The translations under genes were made by a program, and so were the position numbers. DNA of 64,000 bases from Tetmemena sp. SeJ-2015 (lineage: Eukaryota > Ciliophora > Spirotrichea > Sporadotrichida > Oxytrichidae). Shown here piece after piece: positions 19,797 to 31,900 of the stretch (its first letter is position 1; every line of letters starts with the position of its first letter). The stretch is from assembly GCA_027382625.1 (NCBI GenBank), contig JAJKFJ010020991.1, forward strand, positions 1 to 64,000, given 5' to 3'. The notes beneath the pieces are model-generated. The model did no database searches and was not told the DNA's origin. It saw only the letters and a program-made list of their open reading frames with translations.

Positions 19797-22096
19797 TCAC
19801 AGCTTGGGGCCATTTTTAAAGTCGAACATAGCTCCTGCTGCATGTGAGTTCTCAGGATCACTCTAAGCATTGAAAGCTACATAGTCTCTAGCGATAGGAG
19901 CATTTAAAATCCCTTGAATACAGTAAATTCAAAGCAAATTTCGTAAATAATTGAGCTCAGGGATGTGTGGATATTCATAAGCCTCAACTATGTTAAACTT
20001 AACTTTCTAGAAGAAAAAATACAGTTTAATGTTGTTTAGGTGAGGAACTAGGTCCTTAACTGCTGTCTGGAAATCAATGTCAAGGGACTTAGCTGCCTTA
20101 GAGTTGATTACTCCGTTCATAAGGTACCAGCCCATGTTATCTCTAACGTATTGAAGACAGTGCAGACGGATCATCTTGGTAAGGGGGTCTTTAACCTTAA
20201 CATTAGAAGTAGCTTGAAGCTTTGCTAGAGCGGACTCAAGGCAGATTCTCTCTCCAAAGGCTAAGGCAAGGGATTGAATTTCGTCTGACACCTCGTACAT
20301 CCACACATCGAAGAAGGGCTTGCCCTCGTCCATGATTTTCTTTTTCATAGTATCAGTGAGGTTTTTAATCTCCGCCACTTCTTTGTAGAACATCAAGTTG
20401 GTCAGAGTCTCTTGATCTGATACAGAGAAATTAGAGAATTTTAAGGTTTAAAGATAATTTCAAGAGTCTTAGGTGGGAATTTATCTCTTAGGGCACTTGG
20501 TGAGAGTAGGCATGCGATGGATCTTCTTCTGTAAGTCAGTTAGGATATCTTTAACCACTTTCTACATGAGAACTCTATTATCTCCCTCAGCTGTCATTCT
20601 CAAACATCATTATAATTAGCATTCCAGAGTGAGCACCAGCAATAGCTTCATGCAGCTTAGCATGGCCAGTGTAACCACCTCCACCGCATCTTTCTCTGCA
20701 GACAGTGGAAACATGGCTCAAGTTCCAACTTATCATAGTCTTGACAGAGCAGAAGTACCTGTTAAAAAACCTATTAATATATGACACCTGATGATCTCAT
20801 GTTCTCTACCTGCTTAGTTTGCAAAGAGATCTTTTGCGTCATTGTAGCCGAAGTTGAGCACTGCAGTTCTTGCAATGAGCGGGAGAAGGGCGTTTTACTG
20901 CAGCTGGTAGGCCATGATGGGAGTGTCTGAGTTTCCAGAGACACCTACTCCCAACCTCTGCTGAGAGTATTTAACAGTAGTCATGAGAGCAAACTTAGTA
21001 GCTGAGAGAGTCATAGCTGCGATACAGAGTCTGCCAGATAGTAGGCGGTCAAACTTAATACATAAGATATATTAAAAGCAGTCAGCTACTTTGAAAAAGC
21101 GGTTTGTGACCTTAGCGATGGGAGATTTGAATTCTCCCTCTGCAGTAACGTCATTCAACTTGTTGAGCATGTTCTCTCTAGGTATCTTGACATGGTTGAA
21201 TAAATAATCATTTAAATCATACGAATCTAGTTGAAAGCCAGCTTTGCGTTATCTACTCCGTTGAGTCCCATCTTGAAACCCATGTCTTCAATAGTAACTC
21301 CTTGGCATGGCTTCATCTCTTTGTCTCTGATCTGCACGATGAATGGATTCACTCCTTCGTTCTTTCCCTTCACTAGAGTTTGAGCGAACACAATCACTAT
21401 AAACTTCACTATTATTATAAGACACACTAGTTCTTTATTTTTGAATGGCGTAGTTTGCATGGCAAGCTCCGTTAGTGATCCAATACTTTTGAGATAGTGG
21501 GGTAGGCGAGTGAATTTCAAATGTCTTAGTTTTATCGCAGTAGGTCGCAGTTGTCTCCATCTTGATAGCGTTGTTGCCGTAACCTAGCTCTGTGAAGCAG
21601 AAGCAGCCCATGTTAGTGAGATCATCCACCTGCTTTAAGAATGGAAGATGTCTGTCAGTGTGCATCGCAATTAGGGTGCCTCCGAACAGATTGAACTCTC
21701 AAGCAATTAAAGGTGTATATGACTTATCTATTTGAACTGCACTGTGAACTTGGTAGCGAGAGATGCATCGACAAAGCCTAGCATCTCGTGAGCTGTGAAC
21801 AGATTCTTAGGGTCGTTATTGAAGTCCCAGATCGAGAATAGCTTGGCGTCAGTCACCTTCTTCAGACGGTTGTAAGCAATTTGCCTCAACTCATCTAAAG
21901 GCACGTTGTACCTTGGAAGGAAGACTGGATCCTCAAAGAGCTTGTGCCACTTGGCGAGCTTTGCAGGATCGTCATTGAAGAACAGAGATCTTAGACCGCT
22001 TGAAACTTCGGGGTCAAAGCTTCTCAGTTGTTCCAAGATAGGTTAAATAAATAATATATTGACTTATAATAAGATGGCTCTTGATTGTTCGACCAT
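19797..22096 (-). CDS. Peroxisomal acyl-CoA oxidase
   Basis: Catalyses the first, FAD-dependent and peroxide-forming step of peroxisomal fatty-acid beta-oxidation. The family signature GCFCFTELGYGNNA followed by ETTATY and QKYWITNGACHANYA is present, then the middle domain (IEDMGFKMGLNG, LSGRLCIAAMT, RLGVGVSG) and the C-terminal domain. The C-terminus is GPKL before TGA 19797-19799, a possible variant PTS1. ATG is at 22096. The segment 22040-22075, flanked by ATCTT (AAGAT on the + strand), is an IES, and joining gives MVEQSRAILEQLRSFDP. Several other short IESs or introns interrupt the gene (for example about 21190-21225, 21690-21725 and 20400-20480). MDS order is linear. Confidence 0.88.
22040..22075. 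other. IES, 36 bp, pointer ATCTT (- strand)
   Basis: AAGAT at 22035-22039 and 22071-22075 on the + strand. Removal joins the start-codon segment to the acyl-CoA oxidase N-terminus in frame. Confidence 0.7.
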
Positions 22097-22578
22097 TAGA
22101 GTTAGAATATGGATGATGGGTAAGAAATGGATTGATTATCTTTAAATTTATTAGATATCTCATATCTTAATATCAATGAGAATTTTTAAAAAAGGTCCAG
22201 TTTAATGAATTTAAATAAAAAATATCATTACTTATAGCTCTTAAATAACCCAATAATTTTAAATAAGTTAAATAATATAGGTTGAAAGAAATATTTATCA
22301 ACTTAGTAAAACAATACAAGAATTGTTAAAAAAAATCAGTGATTGAATTATACTGCGACTATAAGTTAATACGTCAGGAGTTGGCTCTCTTGATTCTAGC
22401 AAGAATGATTAAGCAGCTATTATTAGATATCAATTTGATTTAGATGGCCTATTCCTTATATTCATGAGTTTTAGCACAATCAAATCTATAAATTGCAACT
22501 AAAGCTTAATGAAATTAAGATATTTTTTCATCATTTTAAATCCCTTTGGAATAAAATCCATACGCAGAAAGCTAGTTC
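22097..22578. other. AT-rich spacer
   Basis: Between the acyl-CoA oxidase start and the next gene's stop codon; no gene seen. Confidence 0.5.
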
Positions 22579-24015
22579 TCACTGATCTGAAATATCAGCG
22601 AGATCTTCTACAAATTTCTCCAGCTCTTCATCTTCCTCTTGCTCTTGGCTTTTTAAATTCCTCTTTTTGTTAAACTCATCTAAAAGGAACTTGTTAGTTA
22701 GCACTCTTTCCTCATGAACTCCTTCTTTGTATCTCTCTTGGTCCTCCTACTCTAGGGTAATTTGATGTTCAAAGTCAGTTTTAATATCTTGCTCATCTGT
22801 TCTAATGTTCTTTGAAGGGCTCCTTTAACCCGGACTCTCACAAAGCTAATTACTGCCCTCAATAACAAATACCTCAGAGATAATATATTTAAGTAACATC
22901 GCGATAAATGTGAGGATGGAGAGCTCCGGTGTTACAGTGCAAGCAGTTCTGATTAGAGTGGTAGGCGTCAAGTCTCAAAGTAAAGTCAATGCGAGGCATC
23001 TTTCTCTAGTTTTGCTTTATCTGCTGTAACCTCTTCCTGATTTTAATCATGTTAGGTTGGTTCTTAAGTTGCATCTTCAGGCATTCTTCGTTTTGAATCT
23101 GCTTATAGATCTCTGGAGTGATCAGAAACTTAGCCCTCATTGGCTACTCTGTCAGTTGTTGATTATCTTATTCTCTATATAGATTTAGGTCAGTTTGATG
23201 TCCCTTAAGAGCACCTCTCATCTTTTAAGTATCTGGGGATTGTTCAGCTAAGTTTGAATTGCTACTTTATCTTGAACCCAAATTAAGTTGATTTCTTTGC
23301 CCCTTAGAGTTGTATCTTTCCATATCGAAATGTTGCTATGGAGAGGTATCATGCTTATGCAAGTCATCAATTTGCTTGTCAGGAATTCTATTACTTACTT
23401 TAACCTTAAATATAGTAAGTCATTTTGCAATATAAAACTACCTTCTCTTATTGATTGTCATTATTAATCTTAATGCTTTATCTTTGAGACTTTGGATCCC
23501 TCCTAATGTTCTTTTGAAAAGCTATCTCCTCTGAAATCTAATTCTCCCTCTAAGCTGCATCTTTGATTGAGTGGTGCTCATCAGCAAAGGAACTGATTGC
23601 TACTGTCTGACTAAGAGATCTTTAAGAGCTCTAGGTCGGTAAAAGTCGTTTAGGTTATTCAAGTCTTGTTTCTGGTTGCGTCGCAGAGAATCACCCAGCT
23701 TCAAATAGTCAGTCATGGGATAGTCCTGTGATGCTGAGTTAGGGACAGATCGACATATTGGTTCTGCTTCGTGCAGAGCATGTACTAACCATTTTAATTC
23801 TAGACCACTCCTACTGCTGAGATTTTTGAGATTTTTCTTCCCTAGGAGCATTTGACTGGACCTGAGAATGCCACTGAGCTATTGGTACTACTATTGGGGC
23901 TCCTAAGAAATGACTAGCCCATTTTTAAGTGGACTTCCCTCCTGATAGTACAGCTAGCTTGATCTCTATCACTGTTTTATAGATACATCATGTTTTGGGC
24001 TTAAGAAGTCATCAT
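22579..24015 (-). CDS. Conserved-looking protein of unknown function
   Basis: Start ATG 24015 (MMTSQAQNMMYL), stop TGA 22579-22581. Visible blocks: a Ser-rich N-terminus; a segment with RSVPNSASQDYPMTDYLKL (about 23640-23760); a basic middle with a Cys/His-bearing stretch NCLHCNTGALHPHIY (about 22930-22990); and a very acidic, coiled C-terminus ending EKFVEDLADISDQ. The Cys pair plus His residues could bind metal, but it is a single cluster. Frame changes between blocks (about 23850, 23460, 22880) indicate IESs or introns. I do not recognise the family. Confidence 0.6.
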
Positions 24016-24181
24016 CTGCACTCCTCCAGATCAATAAGAAAAATAAATTTTTATTCCTTAAATTCAAATAAAGATTGTCTTCAAGGTAAATTTATGGTCT
24101 CTTTAAGACACCCGACTTATAAATTAATTATTTAAATTCTAAAATAGCATTTTAAAAATGATCCAGAGCTATTGTAATTCA

Positions 24182-24573
24182 AATACTGATAAGCTTCCTC
24201 TTGTTGTTAGAGTCGCTGAGTTTACAGATTACGTAGTGCTTCACTACTTGGATTCTGCAGGCCCAATTGTTCTTGGATATCGTTATTTAAAAATTGTCTA
24301 TGACTCCTCACTCTCTGATCCTTATTACCCACACCACTTCTTCTCTAAATGAACTACTTTTGGAATATCAACAAATAAAATGCTTCTAAGAGAAAGAATT
24401 TTGGAAATCTGTGTATTGCTGCTATTATAAGTAAGGGTGAGGTCGCTTGCTGGCTGAGTTCTGTGTTGACTAAACTTGGAGTAGATTACCCCCCACTCCA
24501 CCTTTTTGTCCAAGTATTTGCGAATGTATCCTGGCAGAAGAATTAAATTAAATCTAGGCTGTAATTCTGCCAT
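24182..24573 (-). CDS. Small two-MDS gene with inversion, unknown product
   Basis: Two neighbouring ORFs on opposite strands appear to be halves of one gene. The - strand piece runs from ATG 24573 (MAELQPRFNLILLPGYI) to a point near 24413. The + strand piece runs from 24182 (TDKLPLVVRVAEFTDY) to TGA 24350-24352. AATAC at 24182-24186 and its reverse complement at 24413-24417 form a 5-bp inverted pointer, and the join YNSSNTDKLPLVV is in frame in both. The product is about 110 residues, globular and unrecognised. A 5-bp pointer is weak evidence; two separate small genes remain possible. Confidence 0.5.
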
Positions 24574-24624
24574 GCTGAAGAGGTGAGGGAAGCAGCTGAC
24601 TAGAAGCATTTTAGCTCATAGAGC

Positions 24625-25410
24625 TCATGATCTAGTGTTGTCCTCCATATGCACTGATGATGACTCTAGTAAAGAAGCCTGCTGCTGAACAAAGAGCTAT
24701 TAGTTAGAGGACTAGTGGGGGTTTCTAGAATTGTTTGAGGAGGTGGTCTTCATATTTTAGAGCAAGAGATTAACTTATTGATGCGTCCCTTAGGGATTGT
24801 ATTTGAACATCAAGTTACCCTAGCTATTCGGCTTGCCCTTGAGGCTGATAGAGTAGGATTCTAAGCCTGTGATAAAAAATTGAAAAGAGTGACAGTCATT
24901 TCCTTCATCTCCGATCCAGAGCTCCTTACATTAAGTAGATTGGGAATAGCATCCTTGCTTTATTTCTTTTGAGGTTGCGTTCTTTTCTAAAGGAAGTTAC
25001 CAGAGTTTGGTGGCATTTGGTGGTTCTTTGGATTGGGACTTTAGTTCACACTTCGAGAAGGATTTATTGCGGAGTGTGAATTGGCTAAGGGATAATTATT
25101 TTGCTAGAATGGCTTTAAGTTAATGATGTTCGCTGCTGATTGCTCATTTCTGAAGAGGTTTATTTCATTTGAAGGCGCAGTTGAGAGCTGCTAACCTACT
25201 TGTGGAGTGGAGGAGTTTTAGGACTGAAGTAGAATGCCCTAGCGAGAATTTGCAATTTTATTTGCCATCAAAATCAGCTTTAGATTTAATTTTAAGAAAA
25301 TTGTTATAGAATCCTCCAATTTGAAATAATACTTTTATTGCTGAGCTGTTTTCAAGTTCATCAATTCTCCTATAAAAGGCTTAGACTATCTATTTATATG
25401 CCATATTCAT
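24625..25410 (-). CDS. Asn/Gln/Ser-rich protein of unknown function
   Basis: Start ATG 25410 (MNMAYKQIVQAFYRRIDELE), stop TGA 24625-24627. An 88-bp segment (25254-25341, pointer GCAA on the - strand) must be removed to join ELENSSA to NSRQGILLQSQN. The rest is polar with many TAA/TAG-encoded Gln. A one-base frame change near 24800 marks another interruption. The frame upstream of the ATG is also open back into the next gene, so the two could be one gene. Confidence 0.55.
25254..25341. other. IES, 88 bp, pointer GCAA (- strand)
   Basis: TTGC at 25250-25253 and 25338-25341 on the + strand. Removal restores the frame of the Asn/Gln-rich gene. Confidence 0.6.
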
Positions 25411-25559
25411 TTTGTGTTCTTTACATAGGATAATAGTACAGTTTCTTTTCTAGTACTAAATAAGTGCTGAGATTTGAAATAGATTATTAATTATATTCCC
25501 TTAATTTTACTTCACTATACTTTACTTTACATTGTGTGTTCTGTCTCTTTTAAATCTGT

Positions 25560-27254
25560 GAACTTACAATATCTAGACTTGAGAACCTTTAAAGCTTGAA
25601 ACCTTGGGATCTCTCTAGGTTTGCTATTTAGCCTGCCTCTAACTTGAGTTGGGGAGAGTATTTATTGAGTTAGGAATTTATCTTCGCTTGTTGAAAGCAT
25701 CAATCCTCTACTAGGCCCTTTTGTTATTGATCAAAGACTCGCAATAATCTCTCACATCTTTCTCAGAAGCTGCCTTTCCAAGAGCAGTTGAGCCTGGCAA
25801 CCTTAAGCGCTTCAAAGTAACCCCTTGTAGCTGAGATTAATCACCTTCAGCTTAAACTTGGCTAGCTAATAGAGGTGATTCGTTTTTCTCATTCAAAAAG
25901 AAATGGATGGCTCAAATTAGATACTATGATAAAAGCTGATGCCAACTTAATCATTCTTCTCTTCGCCTTTAGAGTCAAAGGTAAAACCTTTAAGTTGTTT
26001 CTGAAGGACTTCAGTCGAAGTGAGGAACTTAGTCCTCTTCAGATTTCCTCTCTCGTCGTACTCAAGGTCTAAAATAATGTGAGCCTCAAGAAAAGCTCTA
26101 CTTACAGATCTAATCAAGCTGATCGTGATCTCGCTTCCTCTTTACCTTGAGAATGCAAACGCCATTAATCAACATCTGCTGAATTCCTTCACTTTGCATT
26201 GAGTCTTGGGCTTATGAAATAATATAATAGCTACAGTCGTATCAAGCTGAGAGGAAAGGTCTTTTCTTGCAGTAAATTTGCGGACAGCCTTCCTTTGCTA
26301 AGAATTCTAAAGGCTAGAATTTTCATCATCTTCAAAATAAAATTAAGGATTGATATCATCCATATCCTGAGAAGGCTCTTTAGAAGTTTGATTGAAGCCA
26401 ATAGCATCTCCAGGAGATATCTGCACAGATAATTAGCATAAAAATTTATTACCAAAGAGCTGATCAAGTTTGATCCTTTCAATTGGTTTTAAGAGATATA
26501 TCTGGACTGTTGATCATTGAAAAGAGAAGCTTGACCTTAATTGACTTAGTTCTTTGAGTCTTAGTTGTCATTAGAGGTGATTTTTTGTGGCACTTAATTT
26601 TACCTCTCTTGCATCTCCTCATCGTATTAAGCTATAACCTTATTGCTGGAGGGTTCATTAGCAGCAGCAACAGTCTTTGGTTTTACCTTCGGAATCTTTG
26701 GAACAAACCTTAGACTAGGCTTGCCATCATCCTAGTCCTGCTATGATTATGTAGAGTGAATTGGAGGTTTCTTGGAGACAGTGCCTGCTGAAAAATTATT
26801 ATTGATCTGAGAGGAATCGGCTTTGCTTGAGCTTTATTGTGGACGACCATTTTAGGATTTGAAAGGGTTCTATCTTGAATAGTTGGCCTCATTTGGCATT
26901 TTAAAGTCAGGGTATTTTTTCTATAACAATATAAGGCTTCAAGGGTTGATTACAGATGGAGAAGAGTCGCTTAGTTCGCTTTGCATCTGAGAGAAGCGAG
27001 CTGATGCTTAAGCGTCATCCACGTCAGGAATGTAGCCCCCAATCGTCTCTTCCTCCTCATGTCGAGTTAAGACGGACTAAAATTCAATCATTAAATGCAA
27101 TTAGGCTTGTAAGAATACTTACCTGTGCTTAATCCTAACCCTCCATCACAGTATCTGCTTCATTGATAGTTGTTTTAGAGAATCTAGATGCTGATTCTTT
27201 TGGAGAGAACCTGCTTGTTGAATTTGAAGTTTACTATGAGAGGAATTATTTCAT
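25560..27254 (-). CDS. Unknown protein with disordered N-terminal half and conserved-looking basic C-terminal half
   Basis: Start ATG 27254 (MKQFLSQQTSNSTSRFSP). A GTAAGT...TTTTAG intron lies at about 27074-27123, and exon 2 opens SVLTRHEEEETIGGYIP. The middle is Ser/Asn/Lys-rich with a basic PSLRFVPKIPKVKPKT stretch. Later blocks include NGVCILKVKRKRDH, ILDLEYDERGNLKRTKF and GVTLKRLRLPGSTALGK. IESs or introns sit between them (about 26930, 26200-26480, 25860-25930). The stop is not resolved because no in-frame TGA appears before the next gene's ATG. A transcription-related role (RNA polymerase III RPC4-like) crossed my mind from the basic motif, but I cannot support it. Confidence 0.5.
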
Positions 27255-27262
27255 TAATTAAG

Positions 27263-28790
27263 TATTATAGAACTAATTAATATTTAAAAAATTTGCGAGG
27301 AAAAATATAACTATAAGGGTAACATATATCTATAGCTATCTAAGGTTCATTAGCATGGATGCGATGAAGGAAATGTAGAGACTCAATGCATCATTATCAC
27401 TACAGAAGCAATAAGCAAGTGCGCTCTCACATCTCACGCTGAGTAATGTTGAATTGCATCGAGAGCGCGCATCGAAACTTCAACTGCGATAGAGTGTGAA
27501 GTGCTAGCAAGCATATACTCTTTATATACTGTGTATTTACTCTATGTCACTCACTTATCTCTATACACTCTAAGTAGAAATGATGATTATAGACTTGATA
27601 TGATAAGTGATGAAGAGTGTAAATGCATTTTCCACTTGATAGCGTAACTTACTTGAGTGCGCTCAATGTGCGATATGTGCGCCGTGAAACGCTCTCTCGA
27701 ATGATGCTACTTGCGCACTTGTTGCATATCGGAAAAGTAGAGAGGAGAGGCTTGCACTGAAAAGTGCGATAGTGATTTTCACTCCACCATACTTAAGTTT
27801 GCACTTGTTTGCACTTGTATCGTAATGTACACATATGCAATGAGTGCGCATACTAGTGATTCATGTTTGCACATGATGTATGAATGATGTTAGCATGCAG
27901 GAGCAGTGATGCACTTCGCGCACATAGAGTTTGCAGTGAAAGAGTGCGCTCTCAATCAAAGTGCGATAGAGTACTTAACTCCATTAATAATGATATAACC
28001 AATAATCGCTTTAACTTAATAATCATATACTTATAATTGATCATAACTTTAATCGATCATTATTAATGGAGTTAAGTACTCTATCGCACTTTGATTGAGA
28101 GCGCACTCTTTCACTGCAAACTCTATGTGCGCGAAGTGCATCACTGCTCCTGCATGCTAACATCATTCATACATCATGTGCAAACATGAATCACTAGTAT
28201 GCGCACTCATTGCATATGTGTACATTACGATACAAGTGCAAACAAGTGCAAACTTAAGTATGGTGGAGTGAAAATCACTATCGCACTTTTCAGTGCAAGC
28301 CTCTCCTCTCTACTTTTCCGATATGCAACAAGTGCGCAAGTAGCATCATTCGAGAGAGCGTTTCACGGCGCACATATCGCACATTGAGCGCACTCAAGTA
28401 AGTTACGCTATCAAGTGGAAAATGCATTTACACTCTTCATCACTTATCATATCAAGTATATAATCATCATTTCTACTTAGAGTGTATAGAGATAAGTGAG
28501 TGACATAGAGTAAATACACAGTATATAAAGAGTATATGCTTGCTAGCACTTCACACTCTATCGCAGTTGAAGTTTCGATGCGCGCTCTCGATGCAATTCA
28601 ACATTACTCAGCGTGAGATGTGAGAGCGCACTTGCTTATTGCTTCTGTAGTGATAATGATGCGATTGAGTCTCTACATTTCCTTCATCGCATCCATGCTA
28701 ATGAAACCCTTAGATAGCTATAGATATATGTTACCCTTATAGTTATATTTTTCCTCGCAAATTTTTTAAATATTAATTAGTTCTATAATA
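27263..28790. repeat. 1.53-kb near-perfect palindrome (foldback or MITE-like element)
   Basis: Two arms of about 733 bp (27263-27995 and 28054-28790) are reverse complements with only a handful of substitutions and 1-2 nt indels, around a centre of about 58 bp. Outer ends read TATTATAGAAC...GTTCTATAATA. Each arm holds the same 62-codon ORF (27663-27851 - strand; 28199-28387 + strand) and many copies of short GTGCGC/AGTGCG-type motifs. It fills the spacer between the 3' end of the GPCR-PIPK gene and the 5' end of the 25560-27254 gene, 9 bp from that gene's ATG. No transposase is seen, so a non-autonomous long-inverted-repeat element is most likely. Confidence 0.85.
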
Positions 28791-28921
28791 TAATATTTGT
28801 GCCAATAATTGCTCAATCATCGTGTATTTAATGTTGAAGATATAAGTCTGCAAATTTAAAATCTTAACTTATCTTTAATAGAATTCATAATTACCTTCCC
28901 GCATTCTCATCATTCAAGCTC

Positions 28922-31900
28922 TCAATCGTTTTTATTATGATCATCGCTCATTTTCCTTGCAGCTTCGTTGCTTTAATAGAAGTCATAGCTTGTAGTTGCA
29001 TCCTCTTCCTCTTATTTTTCATCTTCGAAAATGATCTGGTGTCTACTGTTTGTGACTCCCCCGAGGGTCTGTTTGTAATTGTTCATCAATGACCCGTAGT
29101 TCAAATTTTGGGCAGACAAGGAATGGGCTGGAGGGTTGTGGCCTCTTCCCAGAGTATTTAAAGCACAATATTTAAACTTATCTTAGTAGGGTTACGTTGC
29201 TGATATTAAGAGCCTGCAGTTATCATGCTGTCACCCAGAGAGTGAGGCACACCTCCGGCCAGACTAGCGAATCTAGGGTTCTAGTCCACAGCTGTCAGAT
29301 TGGAAGAGGAGTGATTCTGGAAGGGCATGTGGCTCATACGAGGTTAAGAGCTGGCTACATTCTAATGAATAGGTTGATGAAGAGAGTTAATGTCGCCTGA
29401 AACGAATTGACCCAGCTAGTTTTGGTAAGAAAGACTGCTCTAACCTTTAGATTTAAATTCATCATACAATGGATAATAGATTGAGCTGAAGATTTTTAAA
29501 CTCTGAAGACTCTCTTGACTTTCTTAAGGAATCTGCGAGCGAATTCGTGAGGCGGCTTGACTGAGAAATCAGTGTTTTATCTGATGAAGTGAGCGAGAAT
29601 GCTCTTTCCGTACATCTCCAGGCGCTTGTTCATGTTCCACTTACCCAGGTAGTCAATCAGACCCATTAAATACACGAATCTCTTGGAAGGGGAGAACATC
29701 ACAAACCTCCCGCACCTAATGAGCTCATCTAAACGGTTGAAGAGTTCCTCATCTTTCTTTCTGAGTTCAGGATCTATGATGTTCATGAGTGAGTTGCGTT
29801 GCTCTTAGAAGAGTTGTTCATCTGTCATCTCATTTCCATTAAGCATAAATAGTGTGAATATAGATTTCCATCTTTATCAGCCTTCTTGGCGTTCATGTGA
29901 TCTTCGTAGCGAGGGACCTCGAGCACTATCAGAAAGAGTGAGTAGTCCATAATCCTCAGACCCTCTAAGAAGCGTACATCGCTCTCTATGATGCGGATGA
30001 ACTCCTCGACTGTCTCCATGTCGTCTATAGTCACAGGCAGTTTACGATCGTGCATGACTTTGAAGTCAGAATCTTTGAGGAGTCCTAACTTGGACATGAG
30101 CTGTGCTTTGAGGATGGGGTTCTCCTTCAGGTTTACAAATAGCATCATTAACTCAATATTTGGTTGATCATCTGGTCTTGGTTCCACATGCGCTGCTGCT
30201 TGTAGAGGTACTTCTGTTCTCTGTAAACCAGCTGCTCCTCATAATCCAGCTGCTTGAACTTTTCATCATTCTTACAAATAATATCTACCAGATTGAGTAT
30301 GTTAATTCTCGATGTCGTCATCGATATCGTCGTCGTTGAGGATCTGGTTGTCCTCGCTCTCATCCTCGTCGTCCGAGTCATCCCTCTCCCCAGAGCCTGA
30401 GTTGGTATTAGTGCCAGTCTTGCTCTTTGTCTTGTTCTCTCCTGACTCAATCCCATAATAAAGCATAGATATATTATTTAATTATGGGTTTGGTAAATAG
30501 ACTTGGCTTTCTTACTGAGTCCGCCAATCTTGCTTCTGGTTTTGGTATCACGAGAGCGAGTGTCTGATCCGTTGGAGCTGGCCAGTTTCTTAGCAGCTAG
30601 GTTGTTCTTGTCGATCTCGTGGAGCATAGTCAGGTCCTTCTTCTTGGGGAAAAGCTCCTCCAAGTTGGGATTGTTCTCAAGCAGCTCGTCCCTCACGACC
30701 TTCACTTCCTACCTGCTCTTGTACTCTCTTCGGTTGACAGTGGAGAACTTAAGGTCGTACTTGAAACGGATGTGGCTATCTTCTATTGGGTCGAGGGATT
30801 CCATTAACACATGGAAGACTTTGTCCTTGTCTGCTATGCGGATGGCATAGATACCTACTATCTTAGCAAGTAGAGAGTTGGGGTGGCGCTTAAGATGCGA
30901 GTGATATTTAGGAAGTATGGACATCAGAAAGTCTCTCTCCTCTTTCTTTACTTCCTTGATTAGGAATCTCTTATCATGAGTCTTATTGACTATTTAAAAT
31001 CAGCCTATTGTAAGAAAAGAAGGTTACTTTTGATATAATGAGAGGCTTGCCGCCCTTAGCACTTGTCTTTTCGAAACTCTTGACTAGAGTTCGAGTGTTG
31101 TTGAATGGAAGGAGCGAGTCTCTGAACATGTCCTGGCTCATCTTCTATCTGAGGCGAAGGTTTTGGAAGATGAGGGTGCTATACTCTGTGATCTTGAAGC
31201 ATAGCGACTTATTGAAGTTCTTCTCTAAGTCAGGAGGGAAGATGTGCTTGCCTTCGAAATTGTATTTCTGTTGCAAGTTCTCGAGAGAATAGACTCGTTT
31301 CACTTTCTTATTGAAGACCTCCTCTGATAACAATTCGTTCTAAGCAAGCATATCCACTATTTCTGTGGTAAGCTAATTCTGGAAATAGAGATCGTAAACA
31401 TCGTCCATCAGCATGCAGATGCCGCTGAAGGTGGACAGTAGATTATTCAGAGTCTCAGTTTAAGTAAGCTTGTCATAAATCTACTGAGAATTGCGATGGG
31501 ATTTATCCCCTCCATTGTTGGAGGCTATGGCTGCTCCCAGTGTCTTTGCGTTTGAATTCATAGTCCAATAGAGAAATAAAAAGTTATATAGTCATATCTG
31601 CTCCGTTATGACTGGCACTTAAGCCATCTCCCAACTTGTCCATGTCAATCAGATGTTCCATCAATTGCGAGTGGTCCTTGGATTTCTAAAGCATTTAAGT
31701 CTTAAAGATAGGTATTACAGATTTAGAGCGAGAGCAGAAGATCTTTTGCTTAAGAGAAGGATCGCAGAAGATCCTAGTGAGTGTGTTCAGTAGAGGAGTG
31801 AGGGCTATTAAAGACAGGAACACAGTTTTAACAACCACATTCTACTGCAAATTATCTAGCTTGAGAGTGAAGTTTAGTAGGTGCACTATTATGTAAGGTA

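Noticed and set aside
27663..28387. Twin 62-codon ORFs as real genes
   Set aside because: They are mirror copies within the palindrome, with no family match and overlapping repeat motifs; treated as part of the element.
28922..29400. Separate gene downstream of the PIP kinase
   Set aside because: The GTTT-flanked IES joins it in frame to the kinase C-terminus, and no own start codon is convincing.
29197..29400. + strand ORF over the PIP-kinase tail
   Set aside because: It is the complement of a well-formed polar coding stretch on the - strand that joins in frame on both sides.
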